From the NCBI GenBank assembly GCA_009767595.1, contig VSDK01017543.1, positions 100,786 to 164,785 on the forward strand: a stretch of DNA of 64,000 nucleotides. The letters run 5' to 3'. The notes under the pieces were generated by a model. That model was not told the origin of the DNA. It did not search any database and was given only the letters and a program-made list of their open reading frames with translations. Position 1 is the first letter of the stretch; the number at the start of each line of letters is the position of its first letter. Positions 50,399-61,441 of this stretch are shown piece by piece. This DNA comes from Symbiodinium kawagutii (lineage: Eukaryota; Sar; Dinophyceae; Suessiales; Symbiodiniaceae). Made by a program: the position numbers and the translations under genes.

Positions 50399-50484
50399 CT
50401 CGCACTCTGCAAATTTGTCAGAAGAATCTTGTCGCAGATGCAGAGCCAGTCGCCCACAGAGTTCCTGCTTGATTTGGGACCCTC
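50399..50484 (+). CDS. Exon, 86 bp, unknown product
   Basis: Acceptor AGTACTCAG and donor CCCTC/GTGAAG enclose LALCKFVRRILSQMQSQSPT then EFLLDLGP. All three frames are open here; this one is the most protein-like. Confidence 0.5.
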
Positions 50485-50518
50485 GTGAAGGCTTCATCTA
50501 AGCTAGGATACTTTCTAG

Positions 50519-50715
50519 CTCCTAAGATGCTAAGGCAATCTTCCACACCTGGGATTTTGAAGTGCATTGCCGAAGGATACTTCGACGAAAAGCAGATGGA
50601 ATCGGTTGCCCTTTTTAGGCACTCATTTCATTGGTCTGCTCTACTCCCACCCGTGATTATTCTTGATGAGGAAGTCCTTTTCTTCAATATACCGCCATTT
50701 TTGGACCTAATCTAA
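50519..50715 (+). CDS. Exon with stop, 64 codons
   Basis: After TTTCTAG the frame reads PKMLRQSSTPGILKCIAEGY, then FDEKQMESVALFRHSFHWSA, to TAA 50713-50715. Only 34 bases separate it from the previous donor, so the two may be parts of one exon with another reading. Confidence 0.5.
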
Positions 50716-50956
50716 TCAATATGTGTTTTCTGTCGAACACATTTTGATCTCCCAATACTTGAAATCACTCAAACATACTTGCACGAGCCTGCGTCCGAAA
50801 GCCAAATGCAGATTCTTAGTCAATCACAAAGAAATACTTAGATGTACTTAGCGGAATACAAATCCAAGAGGACTTAGAGGCTACAAATCCAAAATTCAGA
50901 GGTGTAACATGTGCAGCTCGCAAAAAATTCAACCGATGACCACCTGGCGGCCTTAG

Positions 50957-51005
50957 GATCTCTCGCACCAGCGATTTGAGCGAACCTCCGCCCTTGTTTG
51001 ACGAG
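50957..51005 (+). CDS. Exon, 49 bp, acidic end
   Basis: Acceptor CGGCCTTAG and donor GACGAG/GTGTTG enclose ISRTSDLSEPPPLFDE; the frame stays open to 51042 (VLDPVKYLGLQT). A longer minus frame crosses it without splice support. Confidence 0.5.
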
Positions 51006-51632
51006 GTGTTGGATCCTGTGAAGTATCTGGGCCTCCAAACATGAGAAGATTTCCTTCTGCGAGCTGGGGATATGGTTGCCAGATGGTAGCTAAAGTCATC
51101 TAAAGTCCATGTGAGCAGATGCTGAATGCCAATTCTAGCCACATCGGTGTCACGAGCAAAGGCAGATAAGCATATTGCCAGACACTATGATCACGAGTTT
51201 TGACAACATCAATATTCAGAGGTTTCTTGGGTATTCAATTCCCACCGGGAAAAAAATCCGAACCTTGGCTAATTGGGGGGCTACTCACTTACCCCAGAGC
51301 AGTTTGTTGAAAATTCTCATATCGACACTGGAATATCAATTCTCTATAGTTCTCTAAGTAGTTTCTCATTCTAAATTCCATAATTAATCCATCTAGAAAT
51401 AATTTCCCTAGAATTCTAATATCAATTATATCAATTCCTTATTTCTTCATGGTTGGCGTCCTAATTCTGTGGATGTCAAGCTCTGCAGACCTTGGAGCTG
51501 CAAGGTTCTGGGTGGTGCAGCCCAGCAAGCTGTCCTACCTTAAAAGTTTCTATCATGATTAATCTAGTTTAGATTTTACTCTTATTTTAAACAATGCATT
51601 TAAAACAAAGCAACAGGAAACTTTTTTTCCAG

Positions 51633-51693
51633 CGAAACTTCCAATTGTGCCCCGCAATGAACTCCGAGCGTGGGGGTCTGGGGGATTGCAGCG
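51633..51693 (+). CDS. Exon, 61 bp, unknown product
   Basis: A strong acceptor (AAACTTTTTTTCCAG) and donor AGCG/GTGATA enclose KLPIVPRNELRAWGSGGLQ. Best-defined exon of this part. Confidence 0.65.
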
Positions 51694-51968
51694 GTGATAT
51701 GTTCGGAAATGGTCATCAACCAACAGGATCCAACAGGTGTATAGTGCCCATTACATGAAAATGACTTGGTCCTGCTTGATCTGGTCAGCCCTGTCGCGGG
51801 TTTCTGACATCCTCCATTTCGATTCTCTTTTGGGGTGTTTTGGTTGGGGCACTAGCATTTCATGCATGATAACAACTTACGATGGTCCTGCTTGATGTAC
51901 GATAAAGATCCATATCATTCCATATCATAAGTATGGTTTGTATCCTGATGCTTTCCACACTTTCCTAG

Positions 51969-52130
51969 CGCACCTAGGCATGTTGTTCGAAGTGGACTTC
52001 GTAACATGAATCTCGGTGGCAAAGGGTACCTAGGTGTTCCTTGGAGCCTCGCAGTCGGAAATGCAAGCCCTCAAAGAAGGCAAGATGTTGAACTTGACCA
52101 ATTTGAAGCTAGTATGACATTAGCATGAAA
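51969..52130 (+). CDS. Exon-like region, several open frames
   Basis: After acceptor CACTTTCCTAG three + readings are possible: HLGMLFEVDF to a GT donor at 52001; VFLGASQSEMQALKEGKMLN from 52034; and RSGLRNMNLGGKGYLGVPWS continuous to 52130. Coding is likely, the structure unsettled. Confidence 0.4.
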
Positions 52131-52287
52131 TTTTATGACCAAGTAGATATGCAATTTTAGATTTGGGTTCAATGCGAATCCAAATACAAGGCTTTCACAC
52201 CTGAGGACAGGCTGTGCAATTTGACTCCTGAAGTTGAAGAGCCCTCCCCCTTGGGAGGAAGACTTTTTTCTTTTTTTCAATGCATGC

Positions 52288-52322
52288 TTTTGCCTATGCT
52301 TTTGCCTATGCTTTTGCCTATG
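52288..52322. repeat. 12-bp tandem repeat (GCTTTTGCCTAT)
   Basis: Three perfect copies. Confidence 0.9.
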
Positions 52323-52509
52323 ACACGTTCAAAACTGGTGTAACTGGGAAGTAAACTCACACGGATGGTCCCAGGCTGCAGGTTTGGTTGGCACATGACA
52401 CGATCATAGGTCGCCTCACGAAATGCCGTCTCGTCGTTCTTTCCATGTCCACGCTCCAGTCATCTCCGATCGTTGATTTCATTGATTTCATTCTCTGCTT
52501 CATTAAGTG

Positions 52510-52641
52510 CAGGCAAGGGCGAACATGCTACCCGACCCACTCCCCATCCCATCCCGTGGAGATCCACCCCTGGAAAATGGAGCAGAGGGCAATATGCACC
52601 TCCAGCAACTTTCAGAAACTACCGATTTGCCTCATCATTGA
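52510..52641 (+). CDS. Exon-like segment, Pro-rich
   Basis: From TTAAGTG the frame reads QARANMLPDPLPIPSRGDPP then LENGAEGNMHLQQLSETTDL and stops at 52639-52641. Another + frame (CRQGRTCYPTHSPSHPVEIH) is open too. Confidence 0.45.
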   Translation, partial: QARANMLPDPLPIPSRGDPPLENGAEGNMHLQQLSETTDLPHH

Positions 52642-52796
52642 ATTGAAGTGTTTATGCACTCACATTTGATGGGTTTTTACCGCCATAGAGAATGCCGTAG
52701 ATCAGAGAGAGGGATGGTCTCAAGATGAGGAACAAATGGAAGAATTTCTCAGCTTTGAGATGGAACAATGGGATTCTTGCTTTGAGATTTTCCCAG

Positions 52797-52921
52797 CAAG
52801 AATGCAGGGCCAGAGAGCCGGGCTCAGGAAATCAGCATTCGCAATTGCTGCGGTGTGCGAAGCTTCCTTTCCGATTGTTACTTGGCACATCTTGACGCTG
52901 TGAAAGCAGCACATCACCCTG
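52797..52921 (+). CDS. Exon, 125 bp, unknown product
   Basis: Acceptor GATTTTCCCAG and donor CCTG/GTAGAT enclose KNAGPESRAQEISIRNCCGV then RSFLSDCYLAHLDAVKAAHH. A competing + frame starting at 52691 (EEQMEEFLSFEMEQWDSCFE) is open to 52903. At least one is real, perhaps as a preceding exon ending near 52796. Confidence 0.55.
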
Positions 52922-53346
52922 GTAGATTCCATGGGCAGCTTGTCTTTGTCATGAATTTGGATGGTATTTAAATCTACATCCGGAAGGCATGTAACACCAC
53001 CAGGAAGACTGGTGGATGTGTGCAGGAGTTGCGTACTACCGGTAATTGCTATTTTTTTGGCCATTGATTGGTGTTGAACCATCCCATTTGGTGGGATTCC
53101 TCATTTTAATCAGTAGCCAACCTGAGGGCATATGGCGAATACATGCGTTACAAGCAACAATCATGTGAGATAAAACCTAAGCAGGACATCAGGGTCTGTC
53201 AAACAATAGGAGCTGATTGGTAGGACTGAACCAAAGCGTTCTTGAGGCTCTACCATTAACCTTTAGATATTTTTTAATTGCAAGCAATAGCCAATCTTGA
53301 AAGCTTTAGCAAAAATGTTATGTGATTTCTGCAGCGGTCCTTGTAG

Positions 53347-53397
53347 GCACTAACCGGAAGGACGTGGAAGAACTGAGATTAAGCAATAAATTACTTG
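53347..53397 (+). CDS. Exon, 51 bp
   Basis: Acceptor CCTTGTAG and donor ACTTG/GTGTGG enclose TNRKDVEELRLSNKLL. Charged helix. Confidence 0.5.
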
Positions 53398-53550
53398 GTG
53401 TGGTCCCAATCATGACAATGATTGGAGAGATAATGCACCCTTGGTCAATTATGGCCGATTATGATGACTCAAGAGGCGTATGTTCCTTTCATTATTTTCC
53501 AAAGAAAGAATTCCCCCGGTCAAAGGTCCAGAGACTTCCCTCGGTCTCAG

Positions 53551-53598
53551 GCTTTGAGGAGTGTTGGCCTGGAAGAAATGGGCGGACCTTCTCTCAAG
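53551..53598 (+). CDS. Exon, 16 codons
   Basis: Acceptor CTCGGTCTCAG and donor CTCAAG/GTGTGG enclose exactly ALRSVGLEEMGGPSLK. The frame stays open to 53688. Confidence 0.5.
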
Positions 53599-53810
53599 GT
53601 GTGGTGCACGGAGTTGAGAAAACATGTACGCAAATATGAAATCACATCTTCTCCTTCCAGGACGTTCGTTGGAAGTACTGTCATCTAAGGTTATCTATAC
53701 ATAATTCTCTACAGTCTTTGATAGTCTTTAGTTATCTTGGAACAGTCTATAGCCATTGACGATTCAATCCGAATTGATTCAAATTGAAAAAATAATGGGT
53801 TATCTACGGT

Positions 53811-53832
53811 GCATATATATATATATATATAT
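53811..53832. repeat. AT microsatellite
   Basis: Pure (AT)n tract. Confidence 0.85.
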
Positions 53833-53876
53833 TATATACAATATACTCATCAGCTACGAACCCTCGGCACCTGCAG

Positions 53877-53947
53877 ATTGGCATTCGCGTGAGGAGCTCC
53901 TACTGATTCAATTTCAAGCACCTCCCTGTTCTTGGAGAAAGAGCTTG
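53877..53947 (+). CDS. Exon, 71 bp
   Basis: Acceptor GCACCTGCAG and donor GCTTG/GTAACC enclose WHSREELLLIQFQAPPCSWR plus partial codons. Confidence 0.5.
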
Positions 53948-54637
53948 GTAACCATTGGTAACCCACCCTCATACCACCCTCTAAGAGCGCACATGCCCCG
54001 TCTGGAAAGAGCAACAGGTTCAAGTTTGCCTTGGCAATGAACCAGGATGAGTAGAGCATTGTTATTTCATGCTGGACCCATGGATATCCATGATTTTAGC
54101 CACCATTTGGATGAACTTTGGAGCTTGTGGCCATTTTGCCAGGGCTTGATGTGTTTGACAACAACCCAGCAGCTTTCTGCCAGTTCCCTTTTTCGGAATC
54201 CTGAATTGTACTCGGCACCACTTCATCATTTTAGCATATTCTAGCCTTCTTAGCTTGCATAGGCCAATGGTTCGCCTTTGAGTATCAACCGAGACGACCT
54301 GCCTTGATGTCACTAATGATATTTCCAAATCCACTCTTTTGTTCATGATGTTTTCCAAGGGAGTTTTTGCAACTAGAATGGGATTGAACTTTGAGCACTT
54401 GCAATAGAGCGCAGACTAGCCTATATTTGCTATTGAGCTATTTGACTCAAGGAAGCACTTGCAAACTGCAACAACTTGCCACAATCACTTTTGTATTAGC
54501 TAGAGAAGTAGCAATGGAAACAAACAGTTGTTTCCAACTATGCGATGTGGGGTTTCTGTTCCGAAAGCAAATTTGCTGCTTGCAAATAATTACAGCACCA
54601 TTCATATACAGTCGTCCTATCCGGCTATGCTCACCAG

Positions 54638-54726
54638 CGCAGCAATCCCCACCTGAAGAGGCGACCAATACACAGAGGGGGCCTCCATCGAATTCAAACA
54701 TCGCCCAAGTGCGCTCGCCTGTGGAG
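54638..54726 (+). CDS. Exon, polar linker
   Basis: Acceptor GCTCACCAG and textbook donor GGAG/GTGAGA enclose QQSPPEEATNTQRGPPSNSN then IAQVRSPVE; a basic second frame is also open. Confidence 0.5.
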
Positions 54727-55586
54727 GTGAGACTGGGTGGTGATGCAAAATCTGTTCTCCAGCCATCAGACGTCAAAGCAAGAGCAGTGTGGGAAGACTT
54801 CTGCGAGTCGGTTTCTTGGACTTCAAGCTGAACAGGCATGATGACCAATCGCCGACATATATTTCAATCTATTTGAATCATCAACAGTTGCCCCTCTGTT
54901 TCGCATGAGTGCATGAATTCACGGATTGGGTCACCACAGACGCTGCATGGCAGAAGAGCTTACGCAACCTCATAACCTCATCTTAAGAGATGCTCCGCGT
55001 CGTGTTCCCAGATTCCAATCAGATACGACTGGTGCGAGTTATGCCAACATCCCACGATTCATATCTATTCATTATTCATATTTGTTCATTGTATTCTCAC
55101 TTTCATTATCATTCCGGTATTTCACGGATCACCTTTCCAAACCTTTGGCTATCTCCTGCGGTTTGCTTCTTTTGGACCATTGGGCCTGTGATTTCTCACC
55201 AATTAGAGCAATATTCACAGGTATTTCTTAGCCATCATGAAGCTTGCATTTTTTACAATCCATTTGTGAGCAAGCTTTGCTTGTCATGGTTCCCTTGCCA
55301 AGAAAGATCCTTTCTTGTCATTGTCCAGCCGGTTGCTTCATGGAAAACCCAAGCTGAACCGTGGCACAGGTATCGTTGGGTGAGTTCTACAATGCCGGAC
55401 GTGGAAGCACCACTATGCTCAAAGATCTGCAGGTCACGCTTTCAGCAGGTGAATTTGCCTTTCTGGAAGCGTTTCCCGGCCGCAGTCGTATCCCAGGTGC
55501 CAGTGACTTTGTTTCCCATTTCTGGTAGCGAAGTTCTTGTTCGACTCCAAGATCTTTCGAGCTGTAGGTAAAGGGTTGCCCACAAG

Positions 55587-55638
55587 ATGGAACTGGCGGC
55601 TGAACATGCTCACAGGGATGAGCTTGATATTTTGAGAG
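55587..55638 (+). CDS. Exon, 52 bp, helical
   Basis: Acceptor GCCCACAAG and donor GAGAG/GTTGCC enclose MELAAEHAHRDELDILR plus one base. The preceding 55270-55570 is open in two + frames (SKICRSRFQQVNLPFWKRFP; MLKDLQVTLSAGEFAFLEAF) and is probably coding, but I could not set borders. Confidence 0.45.
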
Positions 55639-55860
55639 GTTGCCTGTTCCATACAGTTTCATACTGTTCCATGTTCCGAAAATATGATGCCACATGGTGC
55701 CACCATTTTTTCGAATGTTCATTCGTTTTTGATTTGTCGGATCGTCGATTTTTCAAGTGCCATTTCTCCCTGAAACTGATACATGTACAGCTTTGGCACA
55801 TACGAGAGATCTTGTTAGCATTTCTTTTTACATATGCTAGATTTTGTAAAATATTTCTAG

Positions 55861-55950
55861 GCCATCGCCCCCACCACCTATTGAAAAGCAAAAGCCTTCA
55901 TTGCACAGGAAGACACAGAATCATTACCAGAAGCCTCAGAAGAACTTGAG
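55861..55950 (+). CDS. Exon, 90 bp, basic Pro/Gln-rich
   Basis: Acceptor AAATATTTCTAG and donor TTGAG/GTGTGC enclose PSPPPPIEKQKPSLHRKTQN then HYQKPQKNL, with one leading and two trailing bases. Confidence 0.65.
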
Positions 55951-56132
55951 GTGTGCTCTTATGGTCAAATTATGTTGCCTTGAATCATTGTGACATTGTG
56001 CCCTGCATCATCCCGTGCCCTCAAGCTAGACTACGACGCACTATGGAAAGGGTCCTGATATGATGAAACGTTGCTACGCATTGCCATGCTCTCTCATTTC
56101 AAGTCGTTTGATTCTCCATTTTACACCCTCAG

Positions 56133-56204
56133 CAAAACCAAGAAATGCTCCGAGATCAGCACATTGAAGCCGCTCCAGAGACCAACCCTGTACTGCGTAA
56201 ACAG
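56133..56204 (+). CDS. Exon, 72 bp
   Basis: Acceptor TTACACCCTCAG and donor AACAG/GTAGTG. Phase-compatible with the preceding exon, the frame with one leading base reads KTKKCSEISTLKPLQRPTLY and has GC-ending codons. The phase-0 frame (QNQEMLRDQHIEAAPETNPV) is open as well. Confidence 0.6.
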
Positions 56205-56249
56205 GTAGTGCATGCATGTGCGTATATTAGATATGTCCCCAAGATCCCC

Positions 56250-57310
56250 CTTCGAATTTCCTCTAGGAAATGCTAGCCGTTATGTGGTTCATTTTATGTT
56301 GGAAAGACCTTTGTCTGCTGTGTGTTTAGCTTGCACTTTGCATTTTAGAAGGTACCTATTTCCTAGAGACCCCCTATAATTCCCATTTCCTAGAGAGCCA
56401 CCCTCAAACTTGCATTGATTCTTTCAGGGTAGGCGGCTGCGATTTTATAGACAGAATGCATGGTGAGTGTAGACAGGAGGTGCTTTATTTTATAGAGAAA
56501 CATGTTTTGCAGGCACACTGGCACATGGTGCTACCACGGGTCACATTTTATAGAGAATCCTTGTTTCGAAGTGTTTCGGCACGTAGCACGGTTGTGCTTT
56601 TCTGGGCTCAACCGCAGGGAGTGGAGCCATGGCTAAGTGGCATCAGCATCATGTGACACTTGATACATTGGTGACAAACCTTATGCGCCGCATTGCGCCG
56701 CATTGAAACTATATGTACCGTATTGCACCGTGCTTCAAACTACGAAGAGAGGAAGCAGTAGAGGCATTTTGTCAATTGTCAGGGAATTTTTTGTGATTTG
56801 ACGACGGAACTCTTTAACAAATCACACTTGGGATCGCTTGGGTCGTGTTCACAAGCATTGTGATGCATTGTGCTTCAATACGGATCAATGCTACCGAAAG
56901 GGAAAAAGTAACGTGTGATTCGTGGCGGCGTGGCAGTTTTGCGTGGAGATGCGTTGACGACACCCTCGTAACCTTGGATTTCTATAGAATGGAAACTCAT
57001 CACCTTAAGAATCTCATGCACTTGTCTCTAGGATTTGCAACCCCTGGGAATTGCACATGGGTGTTGGGTATTTCAGGACGAAGGAGCCGCGTTTCCAGGA
57101 AGGTGGTTTCCATTTCCTAGTGGTTTGGTGTGTCCACATTGGAGGTTGCGCGCCCCATTTTATAGAGGGAGGTGGTGGTCGAATTTGGGTAGTGAGTTCT
57201 GATTTTATAGAGCTGTATTTGCACTTTGAGCTAGGGGGCTTTGATTTCCTAGGGTGAACTCCTTTGCTGGGGTAGGCGGCTGCCGTTTTATGCCTAGGAA
57301 ATGCTTCTCA
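56250..57310. repeat. Block of recurring TTTTATAG / TTTCCTAG words
   Basis: ATTTTATAGA occurs near 56441, 56487, 56544, 57156 and 57202. ATTTCCTAG(A/G) occurs near 56358, 56384, 57110 and 57243, and ATTTCCTCTAGGAAATGC near 56256. GGGTAGGCGGCTGC(G/C) precedes one such word at both 56430 and 57272. Spacing is irregular, so this is a dispersed word family, not a satellite. No convincing exon in it. Confidence 0.6.
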
Positions 57311-57456
57311 CCCGTTTGCCTCTTAATTGGCAAGGGGATTCCCCAAGGGACATAAAAATGCTTCCATAGGACGTCTCCATGGGCAAATCATTCGTGGGTA
57401 ACTAGGCCTATGTGTCTCTGATGGAACGTTTCCCATTTCCCACCTCCTGCGGAAAG

Positions 57457-57657
57457 GTTCCAGGGCAAATTGGGAAACCCGATCGAGTGTTTGGTCTACG
57501 TGAAGCATGTGGAGCTGGACGATTGCCCATATCTTCTCGCTATGTATTCCTACCTACCGGAGTCCTTCGACCTGGAAGCCGAATTCCGCAAGGTCGCTTC
57601 TCAGGTGCGGACGGCAGAGGAGCCGATAGTTACAACTCCGAATGAAACACGTGGGAG
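57457..57657 (+). CDS. Exon, 67 codons, acidic, unknown product
   Basis: Acceptor TGCGGAAAG and donor GGGAG/GTCAGT enclose FQGKLGNPIECLVYVKHVEL, then LLAMYSYLPESFDLEAEFRK, then VASQVRTAEEPIVTTPNETR. Near-uniform GC-ending codons. One of the three best host exons; family not recognised. Confidence 0.7.
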
Positions 57658-57704
57658 GTCAGTTCTCTTTATCTCATTAGGTTTGAAAAGTGATGAGTAC
57701 AGTG

Positions 57705-57750
57705 AGATTTAGTGAGATCTAGTGAGATAAAATGAGATAAAGTGAGAATG
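57705..57750. repeat. AGTGAGAT(A/C/T) tandem words
   Basis: Five imperfect 10-11-bp copies directly downstream of the exon. Confidence 0.8.
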
Positions 57751-57868
57751 TGCAGAAACAAAATTGCTGAAATGGGGAGCTCTTCGCTGTCAAAAGCTTT
57801 CGCATGTGGCAACTGGAGAGCGTGTTTTTCTTGTGGATTTCTTCAATGAAGCAACTTAACTATGAAAG

Positions 57869-57997
57869 CTGAGACCGCGTCCCTTGTCATGGAGTGCACC
57901 TGAGGTGGGTGGTGTGGTGTACGAGTTGGCTGCTGAGTTCTTCTACCACGCTCCCATGCATCGCCAGAGAAATGGAGACAATACTCCTCCTCCATAG
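57869..57997 (+). CDS. Exon with stop, 42 codons
   Basis: Acceptor CTATGAAAG is followed by LRPRPLSWSAPEVGGVVYEL then AAEFFYHAPMHRQRNGDNTP and TAG 57995-57997. A donor (CCTGAG/GTGGGT) inside could shorten it. Confidence 0.55.
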   Translation: MRPRPLSWSAPEVGGVVYELAAEFFYHAPMHRQRNGDNTPPP

Positions 57998-58024
57998 ACC
58001 CTTGGCTTCAAGTTTTTCTTAACT

Positions 58025-58065
58025 GTTGCTGTTGCTATTGCTGTTGTTGTTGTTGTTGTTGTTGG
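58025..58065. repeat. GTT trinucleotide tract
   Basis: TGTTGC/GTT units. Confidence 0.85.
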
Positions 58066-58320
58066 TCCTTAGTTATCGGTATTTGTATTTGCATTGGTGC
58101 TGGTTGTGGTAGTTGTTTGCTGGGTGTTCTGGCAGATCCATACATCGTAATGCTGTTGTATTCCAGTAGCTTGGCCATTGAAGGAGTAAAGGGACCAGTC
58201 AATCATTCTTGTTAAGCCGACCTCTTTATATAAAGACACTGAAGCAGTGGGTTTGCCAGCGATTTAAGTCATATCGACTCGATTTGAACATTGAGTCCCA
58301 CCATATCCAACCGATCTAAA

Positions 58321-58390
58321 ATGAATCCACTGAATCCAGAGACCTATTTGCAACTGTCCTCCATGAATCAGACTGTCGTCGGGCAACGAG
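58321..58390 (+). CDS. Exon-like segment
   Basis: From the ATG at 58321 the frame reads MNPLNPETYLQLSSMNQTVV to donor ACGAG/GTAGCG. No clear acceptor; could be a first coding exon. Confidence 0.4.
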
Positions 58391-58658
58391 GTAGCGATCT
58401 CGCAGCAATCGAATTATGTTTGTATATCAATATCATGTACATGCCAACGTATTTGGAAACATACATGAATGCATGCATACATGTATGCAGGGAAACATTT
58501 ACAACTATGCTATTTACAACTATGCCATATTTCTATACTGTAGAAGAAAACGTATCATGCATTCAGCATGTGTGGAAACCTGTGAGCATTCAGTAGGCCA
58601 ACATGAATAGTGCAAATCGTGACAGCTGCTCTTCATGTGCTTTTCATGATTTTCATAG

Positions 58659-58763
58659 CTCCGACATGGACTTGAACTGGCATCACCGGCAATGCACAGA
58701 CCTAAAGCGATGCTGTCATCGACATCCATTCCCCCGTGGCCTGGAACAAACATCAGAACTTAG
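58659..58763 (+). CDS. Exon-like segment with stop
   Basis: Acceptor ATTTTCATAG is followed by LRHGLELASPAMHRPKAMLS then STSIPPWPGTNIRT and TAG 58761-58763; a second + frame is open. Confidence 0.45.
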   Translation, partial: LRHGLELASPAMHRPKAMLSSTSIPPWPGTNIRT

Positions 58764-59428
58764 AGTGCGGCTATCAACAACTACAATCATATACTTGAAA
58801 CTTCCGGTTTAGGCTTGTCTGTGGCTGAGAATGAAAACAGAAGACAGTAATACCGATAAATCAGTGGGCGGATTAGAGGCTCAGGTGAAAACTTTGTTTC
58901 CATGAAACCAGGCATGACTAGGTACGGCAATACATGACAGTATTTGGATGTTCCTAAAAATCGGGAACTCCAAAACTTATTGGTTTATTACCTATAAATG
59001 CTTAACAAAGGATGATTTGGGGTTGCCCCTATTTTGAGACGCACCCATTTGGATCTATTTGGGTTGTGTGCCCACAATATAATTAATCCCTACGCAGGAT
59101 ACTAAATAGCAGGCCGGCTTCTCTCACCCCCGAAGCCGCAGCCTGTGATTAGTGAGATTTTCGAATGCTGAGCTAGGACGAATGGTACCAGAGTTAGGTA
59201 TACAGCATATAATATGTGTGTGAATATATAATCTCAATAATACAGTCATGCAATACTACAATTTACGATAAGTTTGGTACACAGCAAATATTTGAAGAAG
59301 CAGTTAGAAAACATGTATATATATATATGTGTAAATATACAATCTCAAGAATACAATAATACAATGTATGTAGCGTTAAGATAATCTCAATCTTGGGTTT
59401 TTTCCTTTGTGCATTTCCTGATCACGAG
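58764..59428. other. Intron-like, AT-rich
   Basis: Short (AT)n tract at 59314-59329; no exon seen. Confidence 0.4.
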
Positions 59429-59484
59429 GCGTTCCAGGCCAGTGCCTGGCCGACGATCAGGCATTGGAGTGGCTGAACTCAGAT
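59429..59484 (+). CDS. Exon, 56 bp
   Basis: Acceptor ATCACGAG and donor AGAT/GTAGCC enclose VPGQCLADDQALEWLNSD. A direct repeat of CAATGAGT(T/G)TGG follows in the intron. Confidence 0.45.
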
Positions 59485-59580
59485 GTAGCCATTTTCATCC
59501 AATGCCCAATGAGTTTGGCAATGAGTGTGGCAATGAGTTTGGTGAGTCACCAGTAAGCTGTTCCAATCATTTCCCATGAG

Positions 59581-59648
59581 ATGATCAGAAATTGGAGAAC
59601 TTGGATGATTGGTTGGCTCCATCAGTTGCCGCGGATTTTGTTGCGTAG
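59581..59648 (+). CDS. Exon-like segment, acidic
   Basis: After CCCATGAG the frame reads DQKLENLDDWLAPSVAADFV and stops at 59646-59648. A further acidic piece (MDDELWTEALLMAEF) is open near 59682-59733. Confidence 0.45.
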
Positions 59649-59733
59649 CACCGCAACAAATTCACAATGCTCGTCGTTCATCATGGATGATGAATTGTGG
59701 ACTGAAGCCTTGCTGATGGCTGAATTCTTGGTG

Positions 59734-60961
59734 TTTGTTTTGCTTGTTTGCTGCAAGGGTCATATGAGTCATATCTTTCATTTTTCAACTTTCCATTCCG
59801 TGTCATTTGTCAAGGTAGCAAATGTCAGGCTGCGTCATGTGCACAGTGGCAGAAAACCCAGGACAGTGTTGACAGTGTTTATTCAATGGCAGCTTTCTCG
59901 AGGGGTGTTTTGAATTGTACAATGCTTGCTGTGCTTGTTCTTGTACTGTCCTGGAGATTGCATTTGATGCAAATTGCATCGGAGAGCATGCTGGTGAACT
60001 GCAATATAGGCAGTGGATGCGGTGATGACATTTCTTTGAGTTTTGGTTTCGATGCAGGTCCAGCAAAAAATATTTTTGTTGTTTTGTTTTGCTGTTTGTG
60101 CGAAGCACACTGAGCCTTATGTCTATAGACCGCTCAATAACCGAAACTAAAACTAGTGGCTTTCCTCTCCCAAGCTACGTTTGACTTATGGGAAACCCAT
60201 GGCAAGCCCGTACATCAATATAATATATCCGGCAGAATGTGTAGGGGAGTTTTCGCAATCTAACAAATGTGCTTTCAAAAATTGTGTGCAGCAAAAGCCA
60301 TTTGCGTATTCAACATTCATAGCTCTTTACCAACCCTTCATGAGCACATAGTGTATCTCAATAAAAGATGCTTGTAGCAAAAGATGCATCACAGAAGATG
60401 CTGTGTCAGGGAAAAACACAATAACTTGTAATTTGTGGCAGGATGCTGGCGCAGGAGGCGTCAGCCAAATCATGTCAAAAAGTGTACCCATTTTCTGCCC
60501 ATTCACAATTGCAAGAGCATGCAGCAAATATCCCAACTAAATGCACTTTCATACCAGTGGGTGATATGCTAGTGACCCCCGGGAAAGTGGTTGGATGGGG
60601 ACCGGACAAAGCCTAGCGCAAGTCCATATATGAAATCATATTAACCATGACAGAATGACTGTCGAGCCTTCTCAACACTCCCAAATTCACTGTACCGAGT
60701 TCCCACCAGGGCGGTAGAAGATGGTTGCCATTTGGATGGTGCATGCTTTTGGTGGTTGAGCGCAAAAGGCATGTGCAGCTCTGAGTTTGTTAGGACTAGT
60801 CAGGTTGTGTACCAGATGCCAACGAGGTTGAGGACATTTGAGGACCCTTCTATATCGTTTTGCTGGAGCTGCAGATTTGCTGCTGAGGAATAGTCTAGCA
60901 GAGAAGTTGTCTCATCAGTTTTCCTCATGCGGCAGGCTTTGAAGATTTCAATCGTTTCCAG
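59734..60961. other. Intron-like
   Basis: Overlapping + and minus frames near 59750-60110 lack borders and codon bias. A possible short exon EVVSSVFLMRQALK lies at 60902-60944. Confidence 0.35.
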
Positions 60962-61111
60962 TTGAGGTGGCAACGTGATTGTGAGATGGAACCTGGAACT
61001 GATCAGATGTGCTGTGAGCGACGCTACATTGTTTTTTGTTCTTGCACAGGGCAGGGCTCTATATTGTCCAGCTTGGCTTCATACATCTGTAGTCATCTCA
61101 TTTCTCACTAG
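60962..61111 (+). CDS. Exon-like segment, Cys-containing
   Basis: Acceptor TCGTTTCCAG is followed by LRWQRDCEMEPGTDQMCCER then RYIVFCSCTGQGSI, to a stop at 61109-61111. Confidence 0.4.
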   Translation: MRWQRDCEMEPGTDQMCCERRYIVFCSCTGQGSILSSLASYICSHLISH

Positions 61112-61227
61112 AGATATTGAGATATTTATAAATGACATCCGTTCCGAAGTCAAACCGAGCCTGGTTTCGCAATCTTTCACCAAACATTGAATGCGCACTG
61201 GGTGATACCACAACACCCCCTCATAGC

Positions 61228-61362
61228 TTCATGTTTCCTTCCCAATACTATCTTTCTCTTCATGTTTTTCTTCTTTCTATATTCTTCTTTCTCTATCTTC
61301 TCTTCATATCTTCTCTTCTTCTTTTATCTGTCTTTCCGAGTCTTTCTCTTTCTCTTCGTGAT
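61228..61362 (+). other. Long polypyrimidine tract (TCTTTC-rich)
   Basis: About 130 bases almost purely C and T on the + strand, ending near the acceptor at 61380. It looks like an expanded splice polypyrimidine tract; the minus-strand reading (Glu/Lys-rich) is an artefact. Confidence 0.6.
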
Positions 61363-61380
61363 GTACGATTCTCAACAAAG

Positions 61381-61441
61381 CACAGAACCTTGGCTCACAA
61401 TGTTTTGCCACCCGCTGAAAGCTGCAGCTGTGACGGGATGA
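61381..61441 (+). CDS. Short exon after the pyrimidine tract
   Basis: Acceptor TCAACAAAG is followed by TEPWLTMFCHPLKAAAVTG and TGA 61439-61441. Confidence 0.45.

Noticed and set aside
54062..54358. 98-codon basic minus ORF
   Set aside because: No splice borders, AT-ending codons, single occurrence against a + trend.
55401..55520. ABC-ATPase-like string (MLKDLQVTLSAGEFAFLEAF)
   Set aside because: No Walker A lysine or following GKS/T; resemblance is limited to a common strand pattern and another frame is open.
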